This document shows positions 11,440-23,751 of a stretch of DNA of 64,000 bases, piece by piece. The DNA comes from Mermis nigrescens. Lineage: Eukaryota > Nematoda > Enoplea > Mermithida > Mermithidae. The position numbers were made by a program, and so were the translations under genes. Numbering within the stretch: the stretch's first letter is position 1; every line of letters begins with the position of its first letter. The DNA is taken from the NCBI GenBank assembly GCA_036768485.1, contig JAVLUZ010000154.1, positions 3,306,529 through 3,370,528 on the forward strand, in the 5' to 3' direction. Below the pieces are notes generated by a model, which saw only the letters and a list, made by a program, of their open reading frames with translations, ran no database searches and was not told the origin of the DNA.

Positions 11440-12189
11440 AGGGGTAAACCTACACCCTCTTAAATACGGCTCTGAATTCAGGTGACAGAAAGGAAGCAAA
11501 TAAAAAAGGTTATATATGTACACATGTATATACATATCAGACCCATAGCAACATGGTGGGGAGTGGGGTAGGGGGTATGCCTGCTACCTGTGAGAGATCA
11601 AAAAGTCAAAAATCCTTTGGTTTTTCTGAAGAAAATTCCAAAAAAATTTTTGGCGCATCACACCAAATCTTATTGTTCATACACAATCAAACATAAGATG
11701 TTGAAAGCGAAGATGCACGAATTTTCAACATTTCTTTGTGCATTTTTTAGTGAAATTTCCAAAACATTTTTGGCACTTAGTGCTGAGTTGAGGATTAATC
11801 AGAAAGTATACATTCAGTCTCACATTTGCGATTTAAAGGCAACAAGCTGAAATTTTTCAAAAAAAATGTGCATAAAATTTTCAGATTTTTTTATCCACAA
11901 TGAGGAAGAGTATGTTGAGGAACGTCTAAAAATGAGATTTTTAGCACTAGAGCCTTATTTCAACCTAAGTAATAGCAATAAAAAATGCTTGCTGCCCTCT
12001 CTGGAAAATTCTGACTATGGCTATAATACATATGTATGCATGTAGGAACGTTCATCATAATTATATTTTTAAAAAACAATGTAATATTTTCCTGCATGAA
12101 ATTTGAATTTTCCCTCTCTATAAAATAATGCCTCTATCAGATTGGGTAATTTAACACTGATAAAACCATACATGTTACAAGGGGATATA
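11440..12189. other. Repeat-derived spacer
   Basis: No gene recognised. Parts of 11590-11830 resemble 15060-15150 and 16200-16260 (TTTTTGGCGCATCACACC, GAGTTGAGGATTAATCA), suggesting a dispersed repeat I could not delimit. Confidence 0.35.
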
Positions 12190-12372
12190 CATGCACATAG
12201 GGGTGAGGGGGTATAACCCCCTGAAGGATCAGATAGATAGGTGATGCCAGACGATTTTGAGCTGATGGAACATTTTTGCATCATTTTTGACTGGAAAAGC
12301 AGTGAAATTGAAAATTTTTTGGGTTAAATTCACTGTTGTGTACTTATAAAGTGCTTAAATTTGTGACAAAAT
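12190..12372 (+). repeat. Family D repeat, partial
   Basis: Matches the first about 180 bp of 59140-59575, from the GGGTGAGGGGGTATAACCCCC end through GACGATTTTGAGCT to GTGTACTTATAAAGTGC. It stops there. It lies about 225 bp from a fuller inverted copy at 12597-13095. Confidence 0.7.
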
Positions 12373-12596
12373 AACCAAGAAATCAAATTTTTTGACTGAA
12401 TTTAAAAATTTTCAATTTTTTATTGTTAAAAGCACTTTATAGGTGACAAAATAAATTGAAGGTGCTAAAAATGTGTTCATATGAAATATTTTAAACATAT
12501 TTATCATTTAACAAGCAAAAATTGCAAGAAGACCAAAATTAGTGTTTAAACTTTGGAGAATTTATCCCCCTTGTGACCCTGAACTTGAGCACCTAT

Positions 12597-13095
12597 TTAT
12601 GGGGGATGAGCGATACCTCCACCCAAGGTTGGCCATTTTTCCTATCCTTCTCCAGCATACTTTCCCAATTTCAAAAGTTCAGGGGTGAAATCACAAAATT
12701 TAGAACCACTAAATTTAGAGTCTAGCCTTTTTTTGCAGGTCAAATATGAAAAATGGCTAAAACATCCTAAATAGCATGTTTTAATGTGGAAAACTGCATT
12801 TTTAACTTCTTGTTGTCCTATTCTGACTAGTTTTGTTACTCTTGTGAGTAAAAGATAAAAGAATTCATCGATAATTTTGACTTTTCAGATCATTTAAAGT
12901 TTGTTCTAGATATTTTATGGGTAAACAAAATAGAAATGTATTAGTCGGCACGCAGTGCCAAAAAATTTTGGTATTTTTGCAGCTTTTATGCCCAAAAATC
13001 ATGCAGAAAATGTATGATAGCTCAAAATCGTCCAACAGTGATTCAAGTCCCGGACCCTGAGTTGGGGATCATACCCCCTTAACCCCTATGGAAAT
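12597..13095 (-). repeat. Family D repeat with both ends
   Basis: Both termini are recognisable as an inverted pair: TTATGGGGGATGAGCGATACC at the left and a reverse-complemented CATAGGGGTTAAGGGGGTAT at the right. The interior matches 5828-6285 and 59140-59575. This supports a non-autonomous DNA transposon of about 0.5 kb, though no target duplication was established. Confidence 0.7.
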
Positions 13096-13924
13096 GTATG
13101 TTCTCCAGAGAAAAACATTTTTACCCTTTCCTTGCATTTTTTGATAAAAATCGAATTTGTATGCTGTTTTTAGACCTTTTTAGTCATTTGTTGGCAAAAA
13201 AGGCGAAAATTTGTTACTGCCTTCCTGAAAATATCCGGGGATCTACCTCCCAATATTTTGGGCCACTATATGTATGGCATAGGACACATTCATTGTACGT
13301 AAGTATATTTAATTGATCTCAAACCTGGGCAATATCCTGTTAACAGCCTTTCCTATAAAAAGTGGAACAAAAATTGGACAGCTGAGGGATCATTTGAAAA
13401 AAGGAATATTTCACTCAATTGCCTAAAAACTTACTGCACAAAAGAAAACAGGGTTTTTGGAGCAGCTGGTGTGATTTAACTGCATTATAATCATTTTTTG
13501 ATGAAATAAAATGGCATGTTTCAGAGAAATAATGATGTTTTTTGCATGATCTAGCCAGTTTTTCGGACTAGACATCAACTACCGCTTTTAGGACTATCAA
13601 CTAAACTATTTCCACTTTAAGTTGATTGGGATGAGCAATTACTTGTTGCCTAGACATACATGCAACAACTCATAATTTTGGGAGGGGGTTTCCGGCCATT
13701 TTCAAGGTAGGAGTATCAGGACGCCAATTTCTGATCAAAAATTGCAAAGAAAGTGGTAAAAATGGCCTAAAAATTTGATTTCTGCCAAAAAATGAGGAGG
13801 GTAAAAGTTTTTCATTTGTGGTATGGGAGACGGACAACTTTGATAATGATAAGCAACAGTTTTTACAAAATGTATATACATATATGAGTTGCTATTCACT
13901 AATCTAAGGACATATTGTATTGAA
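13096..13924. other. AT-rich spacer, no recognisable gene
   Basis: The open frame at 13098-13316 has no signature. Nothing else could be supported. Confidence 0.35.
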
Positions 13925-13930
13925 GCTTAC

Positions 13931-14079
13931 CCACCATCACACAATTCAGCACATGAAACTCCTTTCCCATTTTCATCAGTTTCACTTGAATCATCTTCTG
14001 ATTCAACATCAGTGGCATCTAATCCATCTGTAAGATGCTTCAGTACTACGGTAATGCCAAAAGTTTGTCGCTTGGGCAT
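13931..14079 (-). CDS. Possible first coding exon, acidic and unidentified
   Basis: On the minus strand an ATG at 14079 opens a 149-nt frame for about 50 residues beginning MPKRQTFGITVV. It holds a highly acidic Ser-rich block (VESEDDSSETDENG). The frame runs straight into GTAAGC (13930-13925), a good 5' splice-site match, so it could be a first exon. An acidic start of this kind occurs in several transposases, including piggyBac types, as well as in host proteins. I found no continuing exon downstream and no known domain. The composition is unlike the surrounding AT-rich filler, which is the main reason to list it. Confidence 0.3.
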
Positions 14080-14203
14080 GATGCGAGTTGTCTAATACAT
14101 GAATGAAAAATTGTAATCTAAAAGTGTAAATTTAAGATGTTACCTATGATTAATATGACAATCTTAGACCTAGACTAATCTTTATTATGAATTACAAGCT
14201 AAA

Positions 14204-14317
14204 GACTAAACAAAATTATAAACAAATTAGAAATTGAACAATGCAAGCTAAATTATTAAAGACTAAACAAAATTATAAACAAATTAGAAATTGAACAATG
14301 CAAGCTAAATTATAAAG
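14204..14317. repeat. Perfect 57-bp tandem duplication
   Basis: The unit starting GACTAAACAAAATTATAAAC and ending at GCTAAATTA is present twice, at 14204-14260 and 14261-14317, without visible substitutions in most of its length. This points to a recent event. Confidence 0.85.
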
Positions 14318-14772
14318 TGCATAAACAGATTTAGACAATGTTTTAATCGTGAGATTAGGATGTCAAATGCTATCTTATAAGATATGGCAAAAGACTGAAT
14401 TTCAGTGCATTGAAGAAAGAGATAAAAGATAAAAATCTTATACTGTAAACATACAAAATTGTCCTTAAAAGATATGAAAAGAACTAATCAGGTAAGCATA
14501 TACTTTGAATAAAAGTAAAGAATCTTCACCTAATTAACAAGCAGTAAAGCACTGTGGTAGAGACTAGTGCAATTTTTAGCCAATGTCAATGCAACAAGAG
14601 AAAGCAATTGAAGAATAAAATTATATAACTAAGGCTAGATCGGAGCAGCAAAGCAACAAACAAAGAAATCCTAATGAAATTCAAGCTAATTGCATTTAAA
14701 AAACCATGAATAGGATCGGCATTAGCAACAAAAGTGAAGTCAGGCCTATATCAAGGGGGTAGGAAGCACAAC

Positions 14773-15035
14773 CACACCTGGGCGTGGGGAGGGTATGCAT
14801 CCCCTCCAGAAACCAAAATCACCCCCCCCCAGAAATCAAAATACCCCCCAGAATTCAATTTTTGAAAATTTTTTTCGTTTTTTTCGCAATTTTTTGATGC
14901 CAATGGATAGTGCTTGATGAGAAACGTCGAAAAATGGTGTTTTTATCGCCATACCACCATTTTTAAGGCCATTTTTCGACCTTCAAAAAAATCTTGCACC
15001 CCTATCCCCCAGAATTTTCTTGCTGCCCACGTATG
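14773..15035 (-). mobile_element. MITE family A/B (A subtype), TSD AGCACAAC
   Basis: This 263-bp copy begins CACACCTGGGCGTGGGG and ends GCTGCCCACGTATG, with perfect 8-bp repeats AGCACAAC at 14765-14772 and 15036-15043. It is close to the A consensus throughout. Confidence 0.9.
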
Positions 15036-15043
15036 AGCACAAC

Positions 15044-16628
15044 CCTCTAAAATGAAATGTCAGAAGAATTTTTTCCTTCTCTTTGGTTTTTTTTAAAAGA
15101 AAATCTAAAAATTTCTATGCTTCACACCAAACAGGTTCCTTTGACATAAGATTACAAACTCGTGATATCCTCAAAAGGAACGTTAGAATCACTGGGTGGA
15201 ATCTAGAATACTGGAAAGTGTCATATTTCTGAAAAAAATGACATTTTCTGGCTAATATTGAGAACGTAGTGACCTTCTAGAAATTAACTTTGCCTGGTTG
15301 ATTTAATATAAATAAGAGTCCAGAAATTCAAATCTGAAAGAATTAGGTGATGGAGGGCAATGAAGCCACCTTTTTTGGATCCAGCAATGTCAAAAACTCA
15401 GGAAACTAGTATTTTTGACAGGAAACACAAAGGTAACCATGTTCCCAAGAAATTTATATTTTCTAAATGACTTCAGAACGATTACTTCATATTTGGAAGA
15501 ATCAGCTCTCAGTCGGCATTATTGACCGAGTTACATGCTGTTGAAATTCATGTACTTAAGGATAAGTGGAAAAAGGGAGAAATGTCATTTGCGGTATTTT
15601 TCAGTTTTCAATTTGTGGCAACAGCAATTGCTTGGGGATTCAGTTGGTGCCCCCCAATACTTTGGAGGCTGTCCAAAACGTTCACCAAGGCAAAGCTTTC
15701 TTTTTGCCTATCCTCACATGAACTTCAAAAGCCTGTAGCACTGTTAATAATGCCAATCAACACCTAATTCTTTCAAATATGAAGTCTCCATCCCAAACTC
15801 TGTTATAAAATATTTTTGTCATATAATTCTGGGACTTTCCAACCTCCTAGACTTTAGCCGAATCCCTAATAAAAATTTGAAAATTTCAGGAAGGAAAATT
15901 CCAAATCAAGATTATTGTATCCCTGAGATTCTTACTAACTAATCAGAATTAGGACACTGGCAAAGGAATTTCCAACAGAGTGAAGAAAAAAGTTGGAGCA
16001 ATTTTTGTACAGTGTACACAGGCTTGCAGGGCTAAATAATCATCTTCACATTTTTTCATACATTCTTCTAGAGAAATAAACCTAGTTGTATCACTTGCAT
16101 GATGTGCATGTCCTTTTGTTCACTTGCTGTTTTATCATGTATTTGCGTTATATCAAATTGTGTGTATTTTTCTGACCAATAAACATTTTCCTGTCTTGTC
16201 AGAAATTCTGAGTCGAGGATTAATCATAAAACAAATAATCAGCCTCATGCGTGCATTTTAGAGCACCAAATTGTGTTGCGATTCCTCAAAATTTTCCTCT
16301 GGTCTCCTCCCCACCCACTTTGTTTTCTCAAGATTTTCCCCTGAAATTGAATCCAAGAATCAGGGGTGGATGAAGTAATAAGCTACTTTGCATAATAGCT
16401 TCAAGTTTCCATTATCTAAATACACAGCTAAAACCATATGGCTCAAAATTGTGGAAGGGGGTACCCAGCCATTTGGGGGAAGCACGATCCAGCTTGCTCT
16501 TTGCCTTGATAGAAGTATCAACCAAAATCTCAGATTCTTCCATATTTCCCTAAAAAAATTGAAAAGTTCCCAAAATATAGTTAACAGATTAGAAACACTG
16601 GACAGACAAACAGACAGGGCCTAATAGG
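15044..16628. other. AT-rich spacer, no recognisable gene
   Basis: The two overlapping frames at 15522-15767 share no signature with known families. The end of this stretch (about 16600-16628) carries GGACAGACAAACAGACAGGG, possibly a worn repeat end. Confidence 0.35.
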
Positions 16629-16636
16629 ATTTGGAT

Positions 16637-16894
16637 CATACGTGGGCAGCAAGAAAATTCTGGGGGGTGCAAGATTTTTTTGAAGGTCAAAAAACGGCCT
16701 TAAAAATGATGATATGGCGTTAAAAACACCATTTTTGACGTTTCTCAACAAGCACTATCCATTGGCATCAAAAAATTGCGATAAAAAACGAAAAGTTTTT
16801 CAAAAATTGAATTCTGGGGGGTATTTTGATTTCTGGGGGGGGTATTTTGGTTTCTGAGGGTGCATACCCCCCAAACCCCCCATGCCCAGGTGTG
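16637..16894 (+). mobile_element. MITE family A/B (A subtype)
   Basis: The 258-bp copy starts CATACGTGGGCAGC and ends ATGCCCAGGTGTG. Flanking 8-mers ATTTGGAT (16629-16636) and ATTCGGAT (16895-16902) differ at one base. Confidence 0.88.
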
Positions 16895-16902
16895 ATTCGG
16901 AT

Positions 16903-17520
16903 TGCTTCTAAGGGGACAAAGCCGATTATATGAATTTTGATGACTAAATTGGAAAACGCATTATTTTAGCAAAGAAACAGATGAGGATATTTTCTAGCTT
17001 TAGTACTCAATATATGGCATCCTAACTAGTTCTGCCTATATGCTTGGCTGCCTCACTTCACCGTTTTCTTTTCCACATTTGAATAGGTAGGTAGGTATAT
17101 GTATGTTGCATGCAAACAAAAATTTTGGAATTTGGAAAGTTTTTTGGGTTTGGTTTACATTGTGGAAAGTTTTTTGGCATTTCGCACAAAGAACAGGAAA
17201 TGTGGAAAATTTTTGGCCAATGTGAAAGAAAGATGCCTTTCCACTATCTGAGCCAGTAAAGCAATCACTAACCATTCACGTCATGAGTCACGACACAACA
17301 TCACCATACATTCCGACTGTGTGAGATATCTACAGTAATCATCACCAATTCACAATTTTCTTAACTTGCAGATCAGTCATCTTTTCAAAAAAATTAATAA
17401 TTCTCAGTAAACGCAATATAGCTACTTTGAAACTGATGAGAAAAACGTTCTCCCTGACTTGGAAATAGTATTCCTTGAATATCAGCGAATTTAAGCTTAA
17501 TTTCATTTAGAAAACTTAAA
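16903..17520. other. AT-rich spacer, no recognisable gene
   Basis: Short runs of GGAAAGTTTTTTGG repeat near 17130-17180 and give a weak internal repeat. Nothing coding was recognised. Confidence 0.35.
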
Positions 17521-17527
17521 AAACCTC

Positions 17528-17570
17528 TGGGATAGAACACTGTTCTATCCCACGGGAGAAGCAGGGTTAA
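17528..17570 (-). mobile_element. piggyBac-type terminus with internal palindrome
   Basis: Read on the minus strand this is TTAA followed by CCCTGCTTCTCCC and then a perfect 12-bp inverted repeat (TGGGATAGAACA / TGTTCTATCCCA) around a single central base. PiggyBac elements insert at TTAA and have CCC-starting ends. The layout matches the end at 53744-53783. No partner end was found nearby, so this may be a solo end or a decayed MITE. Confidence 0.5.
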
Positions 17571-18136
17571 CTTTTGTATGAAGGAAATGCTTGAGGCTTG
17601 CCCAGATTCATTCGATCGCTTTCAGCAGGCGTTCTCCACCAAACAAAGTTGTTATTGGCAAAAAAACTTTTTTGTGAGATGCAAAGTGTGCTCGGGATCT
17701 AAACAATTATATATGGATTGATGAAATTGTGAAAAGCTAATAATAATAATACAATTAGGAAGTCATCAATATGACAAAATCGAAAGAGAGAGAGAGGAGG
17801 AAAAAAGGAACAGCAGATGGGATGGAAAAAATGCCAATAAAATTTAAATAATGAAAAATTTAAAAACAATAGATGAATGAAAAATAAGAAAAGTAAAAGT
17901 GAAGCATACTGTTAGTATGAAAAAATAAAAAGACGCAGAAATAGCACAGATGTACCTCCAAAAAATTTTACAATTTGCTTTTTTGAAGTATATTCAGGCA
18001 AAGTTTTGCTCAATGCATAATACTCTTTTTTCTTTTTCAAATATTTGTTCGATTTAATTGCATTTTTTAAAATCATTTTATTCTTTTATGTTCTAGTAAA
18101 ATCAGCATTTTCCTTTGTAGTATTATTGCCTATTAT
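17571..18136. other. AT-rich spacer, no recognisable gene
   Basis: Contains a purine-rich AGAGAGAGAGAGG run near 17785. No gene signature. Confidence 0.35.
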
Positions 18137-18137
18137 G

Positions 18138-18190
<53 letters not shown>

Positions 18191-18260
18191 TATTATTATC
18201 ATTTTCATTTTTATTATTACTATTTCATTATTATTATTATTCCAGCTTATTATTATTCAG
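18137..18260. repeat. (TTA)n microsatellite
   Basis: ATT/TTA trinucleotides run from about 18137 to 18250 with a few interruptions. The poly-isoleucine frame here is an artefact. A second AT-only simple region, with TTAATAATGAAT words, follows at 18460-18600. Confidence 0.95.
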
Positions 18261-18599
18261 TAATTTATTGTATATTGATCTGCAGCATCAGAATTTTCAT
18301 CTTTTACAAAGGACATATTTATATTTCTACAAACAGAAAAAATTTACATTGTTTATGAATTGCAGGTACTTTAAACCAATGTTATTTAGCAAGAATGATC
18401 GTGAAAAAGTAAATAATAGAAACAATGTATTTAACAAGCAGTCACTTATGTATATGAAAAATTAATAATTAATTATTTAATAATGAAAATAATAATAATG
18501 AATTATTAAAATGCATTGTATAATTAATAATGAATTATATAATATAATGAGTATAATGAATTAATTAATTATGCTGATATAATTTATATAATGAATTAA

Positions 18600-19180
18600 G
18601 GAAAGCCTCTCTAAATTTGCCACTTACTCTATGCATTTGATTTCAGAAACTTAGGTAGAACTATCTAACTATCTAAATAAAATTTAGAAGCCTAGTCACA
18701 CTCGCACAAACCTGTATAATTCATTTTATAAGAGACTATTCAACATGCATAAAATAGAATAAAGTATAAGGAAATAAACTGTTCACAAACACATAGCTCT
18801 AAGGGGAATGAGGGGGTCCAGAACCCCCCCCCAATTCAGAAAAAACTGGAAAAATAGGACTTTTTAAATGTCATTTTGTGCTATTTTTGTCCTTTTTGGA
18901 CCTCAAACCCCCCCCCCCCAAATTGGTGTTGGTCCCCCGAAATAGGATGGCCAGCTACTTGCCTGACTGTTGACAGTAGTAAACATATGTTATAAACCTG
19001 TTCAGTCAGTCTTTAAAGTCATTTTGCAAAACATACAAGTTAAATATAAATCCTTTCAATTGCAAATCTTTGATTAGAAGCACTTGCATTTCATCAATTT
19101 CACTTAGACATCAATTAAAAATGACCAAACTTTAAAAATACACAACCTGAACTCATTGTTTCATGCAAATGGCCAAGCTA
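18600..19180. other. Spacer with poly-C tracts
   Basis: Contains poly-C runs near 18826 and 18907-18920 about 85 bp apart, in matching contexts (ATTCAGAAAAAACTGG, TTTTTGGACC). It looks like a worn DNA transposon with G/C-run ends, like family A/B but not the same family. No gene. Confidence 0.35.
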
Positions 19181-19189
19181 AGATTAATT

Positions 19190-19960
19190 ACCATTGTCCT
19201 GCATCAACTTGCATGACCCATTGTACACACTTGTAGCAAAAGGCAGGTAGCCTTTCTCAAAATTTCATTGAGGTAAAATTTTGCACCCATTGAGCCGCTA
19301 AACGTAATTACTGCTGTAGGGCCCCTTGCTGAGATTCCTGCCCAAAAATTTACCAAAACTGGATGTTTGTGCTTTCCCTTAAGTGCAACTGGGTGGCCAA
19401 TGTGACATCATTACTTCCTTGCATAACATTCATGCTGAAACTTTGTTCATCAGTAAAGACAATGTCATCAAAATCTTATCCAGCTGACACAATATCGCGC
19501 ATTTTTGTTGCCCAAGAGAGTCTATTTTTGATATTTTTTGGCCTAATATGTTGACAATATTTTGATGTGGTGTAAGTCCAACCAAGTTTTTTTCTGGCTC
19601 CATAAAGTGCACTTTGGCAGTAATTCAATCCACTAGCAGCAAATTTCTTTTGTAATCAGCTAACTGTCATTTCACCATTTGCTTCAATTTCCGCATTAAT
19701 GACTGATAAGGATGAATTGTCAATGCTGTTCGGCCTACCATTTCCAGACTTACAGCTAATCATGCCAGTTTCCTTGTATCTACGCAGCAAATTACTGACG
19801 CTTTTTCAGCTACAAGAATATCCAATATTGTACAATGTTTTGGCTATTTTCCGCAGCCTTTGTCCTATTTTATTTGCCTCCAAAATTATTCTGAGCTTAG
19901 TATTTTCCATCAACTTCAGAAGATGTCTCTTGGCCTCGTTTAACCAAAATGACGGATTAA
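19190..19960 (-). pseudogene. Tc1/mariner-type transposase relic
   Basis: Minus-strand translation gives, in shifting frames, the order expected of an IS630/Tc1/mariner transposase. First comes a helix-turn-helix segment with LLRRYKETG and GRPNSIDNSSLS (about 19800-19720). Next is FDDIVFTDEQSFSMN (about 19480-19435), whose second D of 'TDE' fits the middle catalytic aspartate. Then comes HPVLVNFWAGISARGPTAV (about 19350-19300) with the family's WAGIS motif, followed by SGSMGAKFYLNEILR. In-frame stops and frameshifts break it repeatedly, so it cannot encode an active enzyme. The third catalytic residue region is not clear. Terminal inverted repeats and TA duplications were not identified. Confidence 0.75.
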
Positions 19961-19989
19961 TAATAAATGATTGAGCATACAGATAATTA

Positions 19990-21323
19990 TATCATTTTGT
20001 ATACTTGAATTGAACTATGCAACTTTTTGTAGACAAAGCTTTTCTAAGGCTTATAAAAAATATGGGATAGTTCGACAAACTGGCCTGCAAAGCATCAACA
20101 CCAGAGTAGGGATCCCCATGCAGACTTGGTTGTCCCCCTATTGCTCCCTAAGCCAGATTGACTCCCTTCACCAATTTTTGGAAAAAAATAATCTTTTGCC
20201 ATTTCTCAGTGTTTTTTGCCATTTTTGGCCAGAAATTGGTGGTCTTTACTCCCTCCTAAAAATGACCCATACAAGCATAGCATATATATTCTGCAAGGGA
20301 TGAAATTTAAAAGTGCGTTTTTTGCGATCCAAAAATGATGGATGCATGTCAAAAACATTGTTTTCCTGCATTTCTGACCATTATGTTTCTGGAGCATACA
20401 TGATCTTGAGGGGATTTTTGGGGAGTTTCTACCTCACTCATAAAAATTTTTAACCCCCCCCCCGAATTTTTTCACCCACCCTTCAAGAATTGACGATTTT
20501 TTGACAAAAGTGAGAAATTTTAAAAAATTCTAAAAACTTTTCAGTTCATTTCATTCTCATACAGAAAAAATCAATCACTTGAAATATCTGCACAATGCCA
20601 CTCATTTCTCATCATCCAATTCATAAACAATTTCCTGCATTTTTGTATTTGTATTCAATCTTTGTGCACCGTCAGAAAATTAGTGGTTTAGCACAAAAGT
20701 GAGCAAAAAAACTGTTTTGGCAACCTTTCAAATGCACTTCAACAATTTTTCATTTATTTCTTACAGGGAACCTTGTGAGACAACTGCTTCCCCATTTGTA
20801 CAGAGATGGCTCAAAAATCTTCATATGAGCCTAAAAATCTTTGTATTGGACAAAAATAGTGCATCAATCTATATTGAAGGCTTAAAAAATAATAAAAAAA
20901 CATAGTGTACAACATAGGTGCACAAGGTCAGGGTCGGTAAGGGAGGGTGGGTGAAATCACAAACATCCAAGACAGTCAATTTAACATTCACGATTTTTTT
21001 GCTGTGTTAACAATAAAAATAGTCAAAATAGCCTGTACAATGTTTTTTGTGGTAATGTCGCATTTTAAAAGCATTTCAGTCCATTTTGACTGCATTATAA
21101 GACTAACACTTAAAAATTCAAAAATTTATCAATTTTGGGTGCTTTTTGAGTAAAAAAAACACAGATGTACTAATCTGGCACAAAGTGCGGGAAAAGTTCG
21201 ACGATTTTACCACTTCTGACCTTGAAAGTATTGCAAAAGATGTTCCATCAGCTTACAATCACAGCACAGTATATACCTGTCTGTTGACCCTTCAGGGGTG
21301 TACCCCCTTCACCTCGCTACGTG
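19990..21323. other. AT-rich spacer with C-run segment
   Basis: No gene recognised. Around 20440-20480 the text (AACCCCCCCCCGAATTTTTTCACCC) resembles one edge of a family A/B element, but the diagnostic core is absent. Confidence 0.35.
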
Positions 21324-21331
21324 CATGTATG

Positions 21332-21600
21332 CATACGTGGGCAGCAAGGAAATTCTGGGGGTGCCAAGATTTTTTGAAGGTCAAAAAATGGCCTTAAAAA
21401 TGGTGATATGGCGATAAAAACACCATTTTTCGACGTTTCTCATCAAGCACTATCCATTGGCATCAAAAAATTGCGAAAAAAAACGAAAAAAATTTTCAAA
21501 AATTGATTTCTGGGGGGTCTTTTGATTTCTGGGGGGTCTTTTGGTTTCTGGTAGAAGGTCCAGACCCCCTCCCCCCAGATCCCCCCCACGCCCATGTGTG
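21332..21600 (+). mobile_element. MITE family A/B (A subtype), TSD CATGTATG
   Basis: The 269-bp copy starts CATACGTGGGCAGC and ends CACGCCCATGTGTG, with perfect CATGTATG repeats (21324-21331, 21601-21608). The GGGG-repeat segment reads TCTGGGGGGTCTTTTG, a variant shared with the copy at 44017. Confidence 0.9.
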
Positions 21601-21604
21601 CATG

Positions 21605-22100
21605 TATGGTGTACAATAGAGCGGGCTATACAAGTCCTAAAGAACAAATTCTAAAAAATACTAACAATCCAAAAAGACACAGCCACCAGCTGAAAACACG
21701 TGAAAATACATAGTTAGGAACAATGGACTTATGGAGTTTAGGGTTAGAGATGGGAGGAAAAATCTTTAAATTTTTTCAAAATCTAATAAAACATGGTCAA
21801 CTTTCATACGCTGATAACAAATATGGCATCCATTTTCATCACAACATGAAAACTTTTGAAGAAATTACATTTTTTAAATTTTATATTCTTCATTTTTTGA
21901 TTTTTTTTAATTATGGGCAACTTTTGTGCGCTAATCACAAATATGCCATCCATTCTGAACCAAGATCGTCAAACCTTCAATTATTAAAATTTTAAAATTG
22001 TATTCTATTCGAAAAATAAAAATTTTCCGCTTTTTTGTGACTCATGATCAATTTTCATGGGTAGATCACAAATTTGGCATCTATTTTCACTAGCTGTAGC
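21605..22100 (+). repeat. Family I repeat with three ~125-bp internal units
   Basis: Units beginning GTCAACTTTCATACGCTGAT (21794), GGCAACTTTTGTGCGCTAAT (21915) and GATCAATTTTCATGGGTAGA (22048) repeat with periods of about 121 and 133 bp. The whole block aligns with 23752-24140 (ACAGCCACCAG..GAAAA, TGGAGTTTAGG). Confidence 0.65.
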
Positions 22101-22799
22101 TTGGACAAAATACTTGATCAGAATCTTAATTCTAAGATAAAACATAAAAATTTATGATGCTAAAAAAGGGGCAGAACGTTGTTGGTTGGGGCAGAGTAAC
22201 ACTATTTTTTATTTCCTTATTGAATTCACACAAGTAAAAAAAGAGGGGAGAGAGGGGATACTACCCCCTTCCTCAGATTTTGAAGAAGCGGGCACAGTCA
22301 AGCATATTTAGTGAAGCTGCTCTCGGAAAATTCAGATTTTTCACAATAAAAATACAGCTCAGTTGATGGAAATATAGTCAACCTGGTCAGTTTACTGCAA
22401 AGGTATTGACTTTCATATAGTCTTACACTTTTGACAATTGCTTGTCATATAATAATGAATTTTTTCTTAAAACATTCCCTAAACAAAGCAATTTTTTGTG
22501 AAAATACATTTTTTATTTGAATTTTTCTACTTTTTGACCCCAGGAATGACATTTTAGCATGCTTAAGTTAATAACAATATCAACATATTACTTGTTAAAG
22601 ATGCATGTTATGACTTATCATCACTGTGTGACAGTTTTCGCATTTAACCCTCCCTGGACATCCCTACCTTCCCCATCTATGAATGAATTCTATTCATTGG
22701 TACAAAAACCATAAGGTGGATAACACAAATGATTCAGAGATCTTGGGGTCCAGCTAAATACCCTGAAAACCCAACATTAATGTGAATGAAAGACATACA
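22101..22799. other. AT-rich spacer, no recognisable gene
   Basis: Nothing with a family signature was seen. Confidence 0.35.
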
Positions 22800-23175
22800 T
22801 TCCCATATAGGGATGAGGGGGTATTACCCCTTCAGGTTCTGAGACTCGAATCATTGTCAGACAACTTTGAGCTATCAAACATGTTCTTCATAATTTTTGA
22901 GTAAACAAAGCAGCAAAAATGTTTAAATTTTTTTGGCAAACTGGTATGTACATTTCTGTTTTGTGTACTAATAAAATACCTAAAATGAAATTAAATTGAT
23001 CTGGAAAGTCAAAGTTGTCTATGAATCCTTATATTTCTTACTACAAGAGTGGCGAAACTAGTCAGAATTAGACAAATAGTACTTTAAAATGCAGATTGCA
23101 CTTCAAAACAAGTTATATACAACGTTTTAGCCATTTTGTATATTTGATCTACAAAAAAGGCCAGAAAAAAATTCT
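22800..23175 (+). repeat. Family D repeat
   Basis: Aligns with 59140-59500. It shares CCATATAGGGATGAGGGGGTATTACCCC, ACTCGAATCATTGTCAGAC, CTGAAAAGTCAAA-like and TTTAGCCATTTTG blocks. The right end is worn. Confidence 0.7.
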
Positions 23176-23750
23176 AGGATTTTGACCTCCTCTGAATCGT
23201 AAACAGCACAGATCAATGAATGATTTTTTTCGCCCCTCCTACATTTGCAGCAAAAACACCAATTTGTTTCAAACTGAATTTCCCAAAAGAGGTCGGTTAG
23301 CAAAGACAGAAAAACATGCATATCACCATGAAAGATAGTGAAAAGTAAGTGGCAGAGTCAGACTCACTTGAAAGAGTAAAGGGGGATTCCCCATCTGAAG
23401 TTGATTGTCTCTACATCCACCTAAGCCAGAAAATTATTGATCTCAAATCTTGGAGAGAAATGTTGCATTTTTGACCATTTTATGTCTTTTTTGCCCATTT
23501 TTGGTCAAAACTTGGAGGTCAAGTACTTCTCCCATAAAAAGACTTAAGTATGCAGAGGGACAATCTAATAGAAATAAATGTAGGGCAGTCTAAAATAAAT
23601 GGTAAGAGCAAATTATTCATAATGTAAGAATAAAAAATCAGCAGAGCGCAGAAAAGTAGTCCAATGTAAGTCATTCAATTGGGCGAGATCACGTCTAGGT
23701 TAGATAAAAGATTAAACTATAAGAATTGTAAGTAATTTGAAAAAATAACT
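23176..23750. other. AT-rich spacer, no recognisable gene
   Basis: Nothing supported. Confidence 0.35.
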
Positions 23751-23751
23751 T

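Noticed and set aside
18045..18263. Poly-isoleucine open frame
   Set aside because: Product of the (TTA)n microsatellite.
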